Part shown: piece by piece, positions 33,801 through 44,668 of the stretch | How the letters are laid out: each line of letters begins with the position of its first letter | How positions within the stretch are numbered: the first letter of the stretch is position 1 | Assembly (NCBI GenBank): GCA_021234155.1 | Contig: JAJEKV010000017.1 | Coordinates: 9,305,525-9,369,524 of the forward strand | Direction of reading: 5' to 3' | Length of the DNA stretch: 64,000 bases | Origin: Isoetes taiwanensis | Taxonomy: Eukaryota; Streptophyta; Lycopodiopsida; Isoetales; Isoetaceae | The notes under the pieces: model-generated | Databases searched by the model: none | The model's input: the letters and a program-made list of their open reading frames with translations, nothing else | Told to the model about the DNA's origin: nothing | Translations under genes and position numbers: made by a program

Positions 33801-36800
33801 TGTCTAGCCCCCTTAAGATCATTACCTGGAATCTCCAGGGTATAAATAACATTATCAAAAGGGAGCGTCTAAAGGTCTGTATCTCTACCCTTAACCCTGA
33901 TATTTTGCTAATCCAGGAGCATAAGATCCATGATCTTAACCATAACGAGATTATCTCTAGATCCCTTCCACCCAATTTTAAAGTTTGGTCTATTAGTGCT
34001 AATGATTCGTCTGCAGGTATTGCCATAGTGTGGAATCTGAGAATCAATCTGGAGGTAAAACATATAGTCAATGATAACAGTGGTAGGTGGCAGATTCTGG
34101 TAGGTAATCTTGGCCCTGTTACTATAGCCATAGCTAATGTGTACTCTTACCATAATCCCTCTGAGAGGATTATTGTGTGGAATAAAATCAATCAAAGTCT
34201 GGCCAATATTGATGCTGATGATCTCATTCTAGCTGGAGACTTTAATATGGTCACTGATAGTTACATGAAAAATAGGAATTTTAAAGCTCTCTTGCCTCAG
34301 GAACGGTGTGTTTGGACCAAGCTCCTGGCTGACCATAATCTTAGGATTGCCAGAACCAAACCTAATTCTTTTAGCTAGTCTGACCATAGAGCTGATCCTA
34401 TCTGCTGCCTTCATGACCGCTTTTACCTTAGTGAGAACCTATGGACTATTGGCAGTAGGGTGGATAATTTAACAGGTTACACTCTCTCCGACCACTATCC
34501 TCAGCAAATTTGTTTGATTGGCAAGAACAAGCAAAGTAGTAGAAAATCCTTCTTCAAGCTTAATGTTAATCTTTTGGACCATGAGGATTTTATGGATAAG
34601 CTCCAGAACATTATAAACAGTCACCCCAAGCCAGCTGGTGATACAGGTTGGATGTGGTGGTGGATAAACTTAGCCAAGCACATTAAAAGCTGGCTAAAAT
34701 GCTGGGGTAAAGAAATTCACTACCAAAAGCAAGCCAATCTAGCTAATCTGAGACAAAGCCTCAGTAATGCCCCTGCTGACATGCAAGAGGACATCAAAAT
34801 TCAGATCGAGAAGGAGGAAATTAGCATTGCAAAGGGCTGGAAAGTAAAGGCTAAAATCAAAGAGCTTAAGGAGGATGAGAGATGTAACTCCAAGTATTTT
34901 TTTATCAAGGCCAAGACGAAGCTCAAAAGAAATCAAATTGATGAAGTCAAGGTGGGGGACACTCTAATTTCTGATGATCTCAACCTCAAGAAGGCTGCTG
35001 TGGACCATTTCACAAAGATTATGGGTACTAACACTGACTGTCCTGAGGGGATGATGGACCTTTTTATTAATATTAGAAGTAAAGTCAATGATGACCAGAA
35101 CAACCTGATCACAACCCCGTTTACTGATCTGGAACTCAAGGAAGTTATCTCTGGAATGGAGAATGGGAAAACTCCGGGACCAGATGGTCTCCCTGCAGAA
35201 TTTTTTAAAAAGGCTTGGCCTATTTTAAGCGAGGGTATTACTAAATTGGCCAATGAGTTCAGGATAAATAAGTGTCTGGATGCCAGAATCAACACGAGTC
35301 TTATTACTCTCATTCCCAAGATCGATTCTCCAACCTCCTTTGCTGATTATAGACCAATTTCTCTTACTAATGTTATTTACAAGATAATTGTAGGGGCGCT
35401 GACTGCAAGACTCAAGAAGATATTAAACAATGCAATCAGCAGCACCCAATCAGCATATCTCAAGGATCGATTCATCCTGGACAATGTGGTCACTGCAATC
35501 TTAGGATTGCATTGGGCCAAAGAATCCAACCAAGATATTGCCCTTCTCAAACTGGATATCACGAAAGCCTTTGATACGGTCAGCTGGAATTTCTTGTTTA
35601 AATGTTGCAGGGCTCTGGGGTTCATTGAAGAAAGTACAGGTATATTTAAAGCTATCTTGAGTAATTCTAGATCGGCAGTACTTGTTAATGGTGAATGCAG
35701 CCCTTTCTTTGCTCTCAAAAGAGGTGTCAAGCAAGGGTGTCCTTTGGCCCCGTTTTTATTCTTAATTGTCATGGAAGCCTTGCATAGCAGATTGGAAAAG
35801 GCAAAGAATGAGAATTCTATCAAAGGCCTTCAACTCCCTGATAACTCTCAGGTGGATCAGATCCTCAACGGACATTTTGCTGATGATACCTTCATTATGA
35901 CATCTATGGATCAGGATTCTATTACCAACACTCAGCATATCCTCCAGGACTTTGGTCAAACCTCAGGTTGCAAAATTAACCCTCTTAAATCTGCTATTCA
36001 AGCCAGGGACATAGATAAGGGCACCCAAGCAGCTGACCTTTTTGGCTGTAAGTATAACTCTCCTTGCACAAAGACTAAAATTCTGGGTATTCCCTTTGCC
36101 ATCAGAAGTAATGCCTCGGAATTGTGGAATGATATAACTGATAAATTTTATAAAAAAGTGGACACCCTGAATTCTAAATATCTTTCCAAGAATGGCAGAG
36201 CTATTATAGCCAATTTTATGATATCCTCCTCGCAGGTCTATCAATCTTCAATTATTTTAGCTCCCAAAAAAGTTACTAATAAGCTTCAAGGTATTATTGG
36301 CAGGTTTATCTCCTGTGGCCAAAACAGAAGGTGCTGGCACCCAGTTTCCATGGAAGAGTGTTGCAAGTCAAAAGCAGAAGGTGGACTGGGAACTATTAAT
36401 ATAAGAAAGCAAGGTTTGGCTTTGGCAGCAAAATATTTTCATAAAGCCTCTTATGATAGAATCAAGCACCCCATCTCTGTATTGATCAGGCATTATATTA
36501 GTAAATGCCACCCTTATGGCTGGAGAAACCTAAAGATGGACCTGCCACACTCTATCTTCTTTCCATTCTCTGTTCCTGCCACCACTCCAGGTCTTATTAA
36601 AAAGTGGATAAAGGCTTGGCTCGAAATTAAACAGATGTACAAGCTGGGAAAAGGGTTTATCCACAGATCAATCCATTTTTTGGAATCCTGCTCTCATTTT
36701 GGATAATCCTGATATGTGCCTAGCCTGCCAGTTCCCTGATCAAGCGAAACTTTGGAAGCAAAAAGGGATTACCATGATCAGAGATCTATATGATGATAAT

Positions 36801-37452
36801 GGGATTATTTTATTTCATAACTCAGTCCTTGCAGGGGAAGGTCAGCAAACACAGCTGTTGTATGAAGCCATTATTAATACAGTAGTGAATGGTAGATGGT
36901 CCCACTCCCAGGACTCTTGGAAGCACAATGGAGTGAATGGCTACAAAGTCAATTCAGCCTACAAATTTCTCATGAGGGATCAAACTGTTACAATTCATCT
37001 TAAATGGGGAGTTTCTTCGGACACAGCCAGGAGGAACCTCAAATTTATGTGGAGTAGCCCTATTAATCCGAAAATCAAAGCCTTTATGTGGCAGCTATGG
37101 CACAAGGGATTGGCTACTAACTGTAAGAGATTTAAATTTTCTATGACTAATTCTGATATTTGTGACAGATGCCTAGCCTATAAGGAGGATGAAAATCATC
37201 TATTCAGGTCTTGCCTATGGTCTGAATGGGTTCTGGAACTGGCCTCTGAGATCCTAGGCCAAAATCTTGTTACCCTGAATCACAAAGAGTTCTTCATGCC
37301 TAACAACCCAACGGACTGGAGAATATAAATCCTCCTGTGGAGAATTTGGAAAGGGAGAAACTCCTTCATATTTGATTTTGAAATTATCCCCCCGGAAGGG
37401 ATTATTAAACAGGTATTGTATGATATTAATTGGATCCTTAGTGTTAATGTAT
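33794..37452 (+). pseudogene. LINE ORF2: endonuclease, reverse transcriptase, zinc finger (inactivated)
   Basis: The ORF starts at ATG 33794 inside the end of ORF1. The endonuclease shows ITWNLQGINN, LLIQEHKIH, NSSAGIAI and LAGDFNMVTD. An in-frame TAG at 34376-34378 interrupts it. The RT shows GKTPGPDGLPAEFFK, YRPISLTNVIYKI, LKLDITKAFDTVSW, KRGVKQGCPLAPFLF and the catalytic FADDTF. A frameshift near 36680 leads into the zinc-finger domain (SPINPKIKAFMWQLWHKG, then CDRC and H...C). A second stop, TAA at 37326-37328, precedes the tail WRIWKGRNSFIFDFE. Three lesions imply a dead but not ancient copy. Confidence 0.9.
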
Positions 37453-37779
37453 GAATCGTTTATTGTTGCAGATACTTTGTTCCTGATGACTAGGAGGCTC
37501 AAATGGAAAAGGAACAAAGCCGAGCACGAAAAGGAATGGATCAAGTTCTTCGGCCCAGCTGATACATCTGCACATCTCGATGCCATATGCGTCTGTGGTT
37601 GCTGCTATGACCAAAATTACAACATTCGAAGAGATCTGATATGCAAGGCCAAAGATGCCAAAGGAAGGTTTAACATGGCCAAGGCGCGCAACTGTAAATG
37701 CACCTACTGCACATTCCATCTGATCATGAAGGGGAAAGCAAGGAAAAGGACAAACCAGCACCTCCAAGGAATTCACTAG
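37453..37779 (+). pseudogene. Cys-rich C-terminal tail of the LINE
   Basis: After a frame change the open frame reads LKWKRNKAEHEKEWIKFFG, then CVCGCCYDQN and NCKCTYCTFHLIMKG, ending just before the 3' untranslated region and poly(A). It lies within the LINE insert and could be an extra zinc-binding tail of ORF2 or part of a transduced transcript. I do not recognise it as a known domain. Confidence 0.45.
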
Positions 37780-37940
37780 CTTCTATTTGTTACTGTTCAA
37801 AAAAGACTATGCTTTTCAGAAACCTCTTTTTCTAAAAGTATCTTAATCTGATATAGGGTTACACTTCCCTTGAAAAAAGTTTCTTTTTGTATATTTAACC
37901 TATACTTAATATAAATAGTCGCCTTCAATAAAAAAAAAAA

Positions 37941-37957
37941 GATATAAACGTGGGGCC
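37941..37957. repeat. Target-site duplication of the LINE (right)
   Basis: GATATAAACGTGGGGCC directly after the poly(A) run. Confidence 0.9.
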
Positions 37958-39012
37958 ATTTAAGTGCAAGAAACAAAATATAGCATGTGGCCATAAATGT
38001 GGACAAAAAGTGGGTAAGAAAAGGCAAATATGGCAAAAAGTGGTAAAAGGTGTTAAAGCAAATGTGTCAAGAAACTAATAAAAAGGGTGGTTAAAAAAAA
38101 AACAAATACAAAGAAGGATAGATAGGAAAGACAAAAATAAAAAAAGTGGCGAAGGACAAAACAAAGGAAAAGGGCAAAAGGATGAGCGTGGAAAAAAAAT
38201 GAAAGAAATTTTTTTGGGCGGCAGCGAACAGGAAGCTATGGCGGCATGGCGGCAGACGGAATGGAGCTTCTCTTTTCTTTACTTTCATCCTTTGATTTCT
38301 TTTCTTTACAGGTCCGGCAGCAGCTTGACTCATGGATTCAGCAATAGAAAGACAGATGTGGCTATGGCAGCGGCTATGGTGGCTTCTTGCTTCTCTTCTC
38401 CCTCCTTCCCACTTCTTCCCGTCTTTTTTTTCTGCAGGTCCGATGGTTTAGAACAAAAAACAGAGGCTTGGCAGGGATCCGGCAGAAGAAAATGGCTATG
38501 GCGAATCTTCATCTCTTTTTTCTGTTTGTTACAGGTTTAGCAAGCAAGTGCTTGTTACAAATGGCCAGTAGAGATGGGAGTAATAGATATGTAGGATTTT
38601 GTGGTAAAGGCAAGGATTGGAGAGCACTGGAAAAAACTATGAAGCAAGAGCAAGTTTTTCGACTAGTAAGAGCAGAGCCAACAGTGCAGAGATCAGGGAT
38701 AAAAATGGAGTGGAGCAATTTTCTTCAGATAAATCATGGAGAGCTGGCAATAACGAACTTTCCTTAAATATATTGAAGCAGAACCTTGCATTATCTCAGC
38801 AGAGAGAAAGAACAGGGAGAGCCTGCAACAGTCTTCATCATCAACAGTTTTCCAAGTACATAAGATTCACTGCCTCTCCTCTTAAAAAATAATAGAATCC
38901 TAGGTAAGTCTGTAAGCAACCCGAAATGAACAAAGACTGCTCCAAATAAATCTGTAAACGATGACTGCTCCAAATAAATTTGCAGCACCAAAATGATCTG
39001 GGGAAACATCAG

Positions 39013-39030
39013 ATCTCGATAGAACCTCCA
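39013..39030 (-). other. Primer-binding site of non-autonomous element B
   Basis: On the minus strand TGGAGGTTCTATCGAGAT follows the LTR end after AAA. It differs from the gypsy site at 17317-17334 at two transitions only. Confidence 0.65.
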
Positions 39031-39033
39031 TTT

Positions 39034-39567
39034 TGTTGGCGGAGTTTTCCCACAATCCCCAACAAGTGGCCTCAAAGGCAAAAATCAGGATCAAATTTGA
39101 TGCTGCAAGATAAAGAATGAGAGAGATTCAAAGAAAAATCTTGGGCCCAAAATAATCTTCAATCTATAAAAATAAGAGAAGGAAATACAATGCAATTAGC
39201 CCTCCATGCCTCTGAAACATGGAGGGCCTCTGAATCCATGATCAAGAGAGGTCTCTGAACCCTCTCAAGAATCTTGGATCAGGGGGGGAGGAGGAACTCG
39301 TGTCCCTCAAAAATCTTAAATACCTTGCACCTCATAATCTTCACCCTCCATTCCAACCTCTTCATCATAACCTTCCATTTTGCCTCTTCATCTTAACCTT
39401 TGATTTATGCCCCTTCATCTTAGCCTTCTATTTTCACCTCTTTATCTTAGCCATTTAAAATAATAAACATCCCAAAGGCCCTTATAAATCTAGGCCCTTA
39501 GGTTACAAATACTCCTTCACGCCCCCTCCTTTCTTATGTTGATCGAGTGCCAAAATCCCGGTCAACA
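39034..39567 (-). repeat. LTR of the non-autonomous element, subfamily B (5' LTR)
   Basis: 534 bp, TGTTGGCGGA to CGGTCAACA. Next to it on the right is the GTTAT target duplication (39568-39572) and the split host exon. Confidence 0.85.
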
Positions 39568-40248
39568 GTTATCTAACCAAAACTGAGCAACCATATCCTT
39601 CATAGCCTGATCTATAGTATTTGTTCTTGGATTTCGACCTGCTAATGCCCACAGATTTGTTCCACCTAGTGACATTCTTTTCCTTCTCTCCACTGCTAGT
39701 TTCATATTTCTATGATGTATTTTCAGCAACTTAGCTGCTAGTGAAGTCTTCTGTAATTCTCCTTCCTCTCCAACCACCATAGATAGTACAGAATGCTTTG
39801 CAGCAAGTTTGTCATTGCTATTTGCATGCTTGACATCTCGGAGGCCATCCTTTAAATTCTTTACCAGATCTGTTTTGACGATAGCCTCTTGAGGCCTTCC
39901 AATGATTGGCTCAAATAGGAATTGCAATCTTTTGTCCTGCAATAATCTTCTTGCAAATATACTTTGCTGTTTTGGAGTCAAATTAGATACATCATTCATT
40001 ATGAGATTTACAGCAACATTCACCTTCTTCTAATTGGCTTTGTCACGTACCCCTACAAACCCTCTGTTTCAATTTTCTTTGCCTGGTTGTAACATGCTTT
40101 CCGAAACTTCATCAATAGGAGGATTGAAATCTGAACCCTTTGCTGACCTCGAAGTGCTTGCATGAGAGTCCAATCCTTCTTCCATAGTTTCTTCTTCAAC
40201 TGGTGCTTTAAGATATCGATCCATTCTGCCGAAAGGGGATACAACATC
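39568..40248 (-). pseudogene. Transposase-like protein, upstream exon (split by the LTR complex)
   Basis: The exon opens at a splice acceptor (TTTGTGCAG, then GATGTTGTATCC) with DVVSPFGRMDRYLKAP. After two in-frame stops (TGA and TAG near 40070 and 40030) it continues as one open frame: MNDVSNLTPKQQSIFARRLL, LFEPIIGRPQEAIVKTDL, ANSNDKLAAKHSVL, NMKLAVERRKRM, LWALAGRNPRTNTIDQA and VAQFWLDN, where the LTR at 39567 cuts in. The annotated stop after this point is created by the LTR. These blocks belong to the N-terminal half of the same family as the exon at 22.9-24.5 kb. The real N-terminus, possibly in a further exon beyond 40250, was not found. Confidence 0.65.
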
Positions 40249-40717
40249 CTGCACAAAAAATCAGATTATTAACTAGATTTGTATTACTGTTTGAAGGAAA
40301 GGGATTTCAATTTCTTCAAGATACATTTGATTCTTGACATGCATTCGATTTAGGAGCAGCTATAATCGATTTGGGGCAAGTTTTCCTTGAGGTAGAATCT
40401 AGGAGCCATGTTTGATCGATTGAGAAAAGTTCAAAATGTGCGCCAAGATTTCGGTAGAATTTGGTATGGGTATAATTATGGAGAATATTGGGCGTCAACC
40501 ACCTTCATTAATGATAGGCAACTCCATGTAAAATTCAAAATGTACATTACAAATACTTTAACCCAGTTCATTTTTCTATATTAATATACACAAAAATTCA
40601 GACACCCTTTTATGCTTCTACCCGTACATGTGCACTTTGTAGGCAAGATTTAATCGCACCTTAGGAAATCTGGATTCCAGGGGCAACTTTAGGGGCATTG
40701 CTGCTAATTGAGGGATT

Positions 40718-40920
40718 TTGATTGCTCTATACCAACAATTAGTGGCTTGCAGGTCTGTTGTACCATCAGATGCGCAGCAAGAGAAGCAGATTTTGGCCAG
40801 CATTAGACAGATGGAAGCTGAGCAAGTTCATCATGCTCGAGTTAAAGCGGGCCTGCAGTGGTTCAAAGAGGGGGGACTCCCACTTGCAAACACAAAATCA
40901 TCGGCACTGTTTCCTCTCTC
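40718..40920 (+). pseudogene. LINE linker fragment (before RT)
   Basis: Contains EKQILASIRQMEAEQVHHAR followed by VKAGLQWFKEG, the pattern of the helical linker before the reverse transcriptase in LINE ORF2 (…R.KWL.EG…). It frameshifts after the EG and no RT follows, so it is a short relic. Confidence 0.4.
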
Positions 40921-41570
40921 CCCACTCTCCTCTCCATCTTTAAAGATGCTTGTTGCATCCCAATATTGCTTTCTCCTCTTTCCTACACGCTGCACAGAAA
41001 CAACACCAGGCTGGCTACCAAAGAGGGCCATCCTTACATCTCTATACGTGCAATGCCCAGGGCACAACATTATTCTCCATACTGCCTGTAGTCTCTCCAA
41101 GGCTATAGAGGCCGAGTTATTAGGAAGAACCCATGAATTGCGCAATCTGAATTTGGTCGTCTGCAACATGCATTTCACGGTGTGGATAAGTGATGCGATT
41201 CTAAATCTACCAGCCGCATGATAAAGGACAAACCGGAAGGCTCTAGCTAAGAGGTTTTTATTATCCAGCATAATGAGATGCTTGATCTCACTAGCACCAT
41301 AAAGAGCATACAATTCCTTTCCCATATTGATTTGCTCTGCTATTACATTATGTAAGTGCACTTTGAAGTGCAGCTTGCCCATGTCCTTAAGGAAATACCC
41401 CACGATACCTTCAAAGCAATGTAACTTGCTTCCTCAAAGGGCCTTGCAAAGGATCATAGCACCAACAAGCTTAGCGTGGTTCCACCCCAAGAAATTCTTG
41501 ATTCTCACATTTACGCTAGAAGGTGTCATCACATTCAATCGCATGACGGACTGCACGTGTAGGTGATCAA
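40831..41570 (-). pseudogene. Unrecognised open region, possibly a decayed mobile-element protein
   Basis: A 190-residue open frame (41403 to 40831) can be extended in a shifted frame to about 41570. It contains ALYGASEIKHLIMLDNKNLL and FRIASLIHTVKCMLQTTKF. No domain is recognised, it overlaps the LINE linker relic on the other strand, and codon usage gives no clear support. Confidence 0.25.
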
Positions 41571-41865
41571 GCGAAGAACCCCTTTCAGTTCTGTTTCAAG
41601 AACTCAATCATTATGTCATATAGTGCTTCAGGCATATCACAAACAGACACATCAAAGAACGTTACTACTTCCTCATTGCCACCCCAATATCCACTCCAAC
41701 ATACTCTTCAATCACACTCGGTCCTCATCTACCCCTTCCCCTTCTGCGTTTTGCACCCCTCCCTCTGTTGGAAATAGTCTTCATATACTCTTCTTCCACA
41801 TCTTGCACGTCATGACTACCCCTCTTCCACGACCTCTTCTTCCCCTTCTCCTCTTTCTCTTCCCC

Positions 41866-42198
41866 TCACGATAACTTTGAAAAGAGAGACCCAATTCTAT
41901 CCTCATACACAGCAGACAGGATCCAACTCCTTCCACCACCTATTCCATGAACTTCCTTGGCCGGAATCAGCCCTGCAGCCCTCTGCATCTCCGTTTCAAT
42001 CTCCCCAACTCCAACAATATCATCAGCCCATGTCACAGGCTCTGCTGCATTTACATTATGCCGTTGCCTCAATTCTCCTGCTCTACTGCACTCAAGCCTC
42101 AAGCCCCGATCATTTAGGCTATGGAGGCATCGATTGCCCTCTCCATCCCTGTAAACTCTACAAGCAGAAGATTCCAGCCTCCTCATCGGCATATGCAT
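41866..42198 (-). other. Unassigned 110-codon open frame
   Basis: Charged, Arg/Glu-rich frame with no recognised motif. The opposite strand has comparable open frames, so coding status is doubtful. The stretch 41570-42600 holds nothing else I can support. Confidence 0.15.
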
Positions 42199-42619
42199 TT
42201 CTAGACCTTCACTTTTAGCCTTGCATCCCGCCTTAACAACATTCTGTCCTGATTCTGCTGACTCGATTCTGCTTGTTGCCTACACTACTGCTGAAGCATC
42301 ACAAAAACATATGGAAAGATGGGGCGACCTCCCTTACTTGGACGATCCATGGTGCAGAAATGCTCCAAAGGCTGCACGCTGCCCTGCCGAAACAACCAGC
42401 ATGCTCTTCAGCAAGGATAATCGTGTCCCCAATTCCAATCGTTCCAAATCGTCCAAAAATGCTTTCATTTTAGAACCATTGCAAGCCCATAAACTCTAAA
42501 CTCACCAAAAATAGCAATAACTAAACATAACGCAACGAGAAACTCGAACACTGCTAAATATACGATGTCCCATACAATACAACTTAAGAATCATAGTCCA
42601 AACCATTCCCAGAAATCCC

Positions 42620-43054
42620 TCACCCAAGTTCTTTATTTTCAAGTATTATGGCGTCACGTTCAGGTTTTATTCCCCACCGTTGATCTGGCGAATATTCCCG
42701 GTATTGTGCTAGATCAATGGTCCTTAGAATTTTGAGCGAAAAAACATATGCCACTGTCAATGGCGTGGAACGAATGTATGGTTGAAGCAATAAAAAAGAA
42801 GAAAGATAAAAAAACCACTGCTGCCCATGAATTTGCCGCATCCAATCCTGCCTTATGCCATAGCTTGCAAATCCCACATTGCTTGCATTCTGTTGGCCCG
42901 CAAATGCCCCTGCAACTGGTATTACTGTGGCATTTGGTACAAATACCAAATCATGCATGTAAAATTGTAAATTGGTCTCCCCTGTTTGTGTTTGTTGCTG
43001 TGCCCATGATTGGCTAAACATATTGATCAGATGAAGCACCGTTGCTATAAGGAG
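42620..43054 (-). pseudogene. Dirigent-like protein remnant
   Basis: Dirigent proteins are secreted and guide phenoxy-radical coupling in lignan and lignin-related pathways. The frame shows a hydrophobic leader (LLIATVLHLINMFSQSWA), the family entry motif TNLQFYMHDLVFVPNATVIP, and near the C-terminus STPLTVAYVFS and DLAQYREYSPD followed by KPERDAI. The region between (about 42830-42760), which should hold the VGRAQG segment, is out of frame, and the end lacks the usual G.F..A.G. stretch. It is about the right length (~145 residues) but no longer codes a full domain. The upstream in-frame ATG at 43153 extends beyond the leader and is unlikely to be the original start. Confidence 0.55.
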
Positions 43055-43424
43055 CCCCCTTGAATAGATAGGCTTTTTCTTTTTCCACGTAATGGTAAGT
43101 ATTACAGAGCAGAGCAGCCCAACACAGGGGCGTATAGTGCTCACTGGAAACAAAATTAAGGAACCCAGGTCTGATGCTAATAGCGTTCACTGCTAATGGG
43201 TAACTAAAGAACTCGGATCTGATGCTAAGGAACCGATTAGCTGGGCATAAAGCCTGCGCTGAACGGGACTGCGGCACTAAACCAGGCTGCCGGAATGAAT
43301 GTCGTCCTGCCGGTGCTGCTGTTGCAGATAGTTCATGGAAAGAAAAGAAAGAAAGCTGAAAGCTGATGATTCGAACCTCCAGGCCACTAAGAATTTTTCG
43401 TAATAAGAAAAGGTCGAGAGCGAG

Positions 43425-43492
43425 TTGTTTCGTTGTGAAACAGTTTGGTGAGCCGCGAAGCGGCGAGCCAGCTGTTTCACCGCGAAACAACG
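43425..43492. repeat. Imperfect inverted repeat
   Basis: GTTGTTTCG..GTGAAACAG pairs with CTGTTTCAC.GCGAAACAAC around a GC-rich centre that itself contains GCCGCGAAGCGGC. The interval 43100-44668 otherwise shows no gene I can support. A 73-codon minus frame at 43613-43834 is unassigned. Confidence 0.7.
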
Positions 43493-44668
43493 AGCTCTGA
43501 CCTTTTTTTTACATAAAAATCAAAGACCACGACATTTTAGCCCGCCCGACTGTTTTTTCTGGCAATAAAAAGACCTGGTTTTCAGGTGATCAAGAATCGA
43601 ACTATTACAGGTTTAAATCTTGGCTGAAAAAGGGCGAAATGTCGCCGTCTTGACTTTTATGTGCCCCAAATTCTGATGGCTCAACCCCGTTTCTGAAATC
43701 CTACTGGCTCCATGCCGAAATCGATATGAGAGGATTGCAAGGCCACTTCCAACCGGCATTTTTGGCATGTCCACAAGCCGCAGGTGCGCTCCTGTCCGCT
43801 GCCACCAGACTTCACATGCTTTCAAAATCTGCACCTTTAAGAGACACGACTAAGTTCTCAAAACAACTCAACCAAAATTAGAAAATCATCCCTTAAGCCA
43901 ATTAAGCTCCTCAAAGTTGACTAAATATACCCTTTTCTATACAATACCATACCGAAATCTTAGTCTTCACCATTGCCAAAATACCCTCCCCCAACGCTAA
44001 ACGAATTGGGCAAACTATAATGGGTGAACTTTATGCAACACTTGTATATTTTCTACAATTACAAAATCTTTTCGATTAAAGATAGAAGTAAATTGCAACC
44101 TTAGGTCCCGCCTACTAGAATTATTTTCTTTCTTTTCAGAAAGGTGCGAGGATAGACTCAGTCTCAACGGACCCGATGCATCCTTCGACTTTTGTCCTTG
44201 TCCACCTTATCCCAGCAAATGTGCTCCATATCTAATGCGAATAAATATTGAAGACGGATTTCATGCAATTTATTCATTTTCCTCTTGGAATTCTGGCAAG
44301 TTGACAAGAATGATAGCTTTGGAATGGTGTCGGTAGTTGAGGCTCGGGGATAGTTTATAAGGCAGAGGAAATTTGTTGAATTTTTTTTTTTTTGCTGGGT
44401 TTAGCATTAATTTGTTTAGTCCTGAATAAAAATTCTAGGTTATTAGAATTCTCGCGCCTTCCCGATATTTTCAGATCATGATGAGATGGGGTCTGCTTTT
44501 GGCTTCAATTGCAAGGTTCTGGCGCTGGGATCACAGCAAAATAAAAGTGATTTTATTCAAGGTAGATTTGTGATTCTTGTATTTGGATAAGATTAAGCAC
44601 CTGCGAAGTGCTTAAAACGGGCAGTTGGCTCATGAACTAGTCAGAGATTGATGTTTTTGTAAGGAATC

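Larger units (their letters stand above)
32679..37940 (+). mobile_element. Plant L1-type LINE, nearly full length, with poly(A) and target duplication
   Basis: 5262 bp bounded by a 17-18-bp target duplication and ending in a ~10-A tail preceded by TATAAATAGTCGCCTTCAATA. It encodes ORF1 (DUF4283-like), ORF2 (endonuclease, RT, zinc finger) and a Cys-rich tail. ORF1 opens straight into flanking sequence without its own start codon, so the copy is probably slightly 5'-truncated, as is usual for target-primed insertion. A few stops and frameshifts disable it. A more decayed relative lies at 4.3-5.9 kb. Confidence 0.9.
32168..39033 (-). mobile_element. Non-autonomous LTR element B, internal region (interrupted by a LINE)
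   Basis: Without the inserted LINE this internal region is only about 1.6 kb. On its left are the PPT-like sequence, the stem-loop 32187-32205 and five ~47-bp repeats. On its right is the primer-binding site at 39013-39030. Between 37958 and 39010 the sequence is purine-rich with only short frames that match no Gag or Pol motif. It belongs to the TRIM/LARD class of elements that need proteins made elsewhere. The near-identical LTRs imply a fairly recent insertion. Confidence 0.75.

Noticed and set aside
38199-38770. Open frames of 60-126 codons on both strands
   Set aside because: Both strands are equally open, composition is simple and no motif matches. They lie in the non-coding part of the LTR element.
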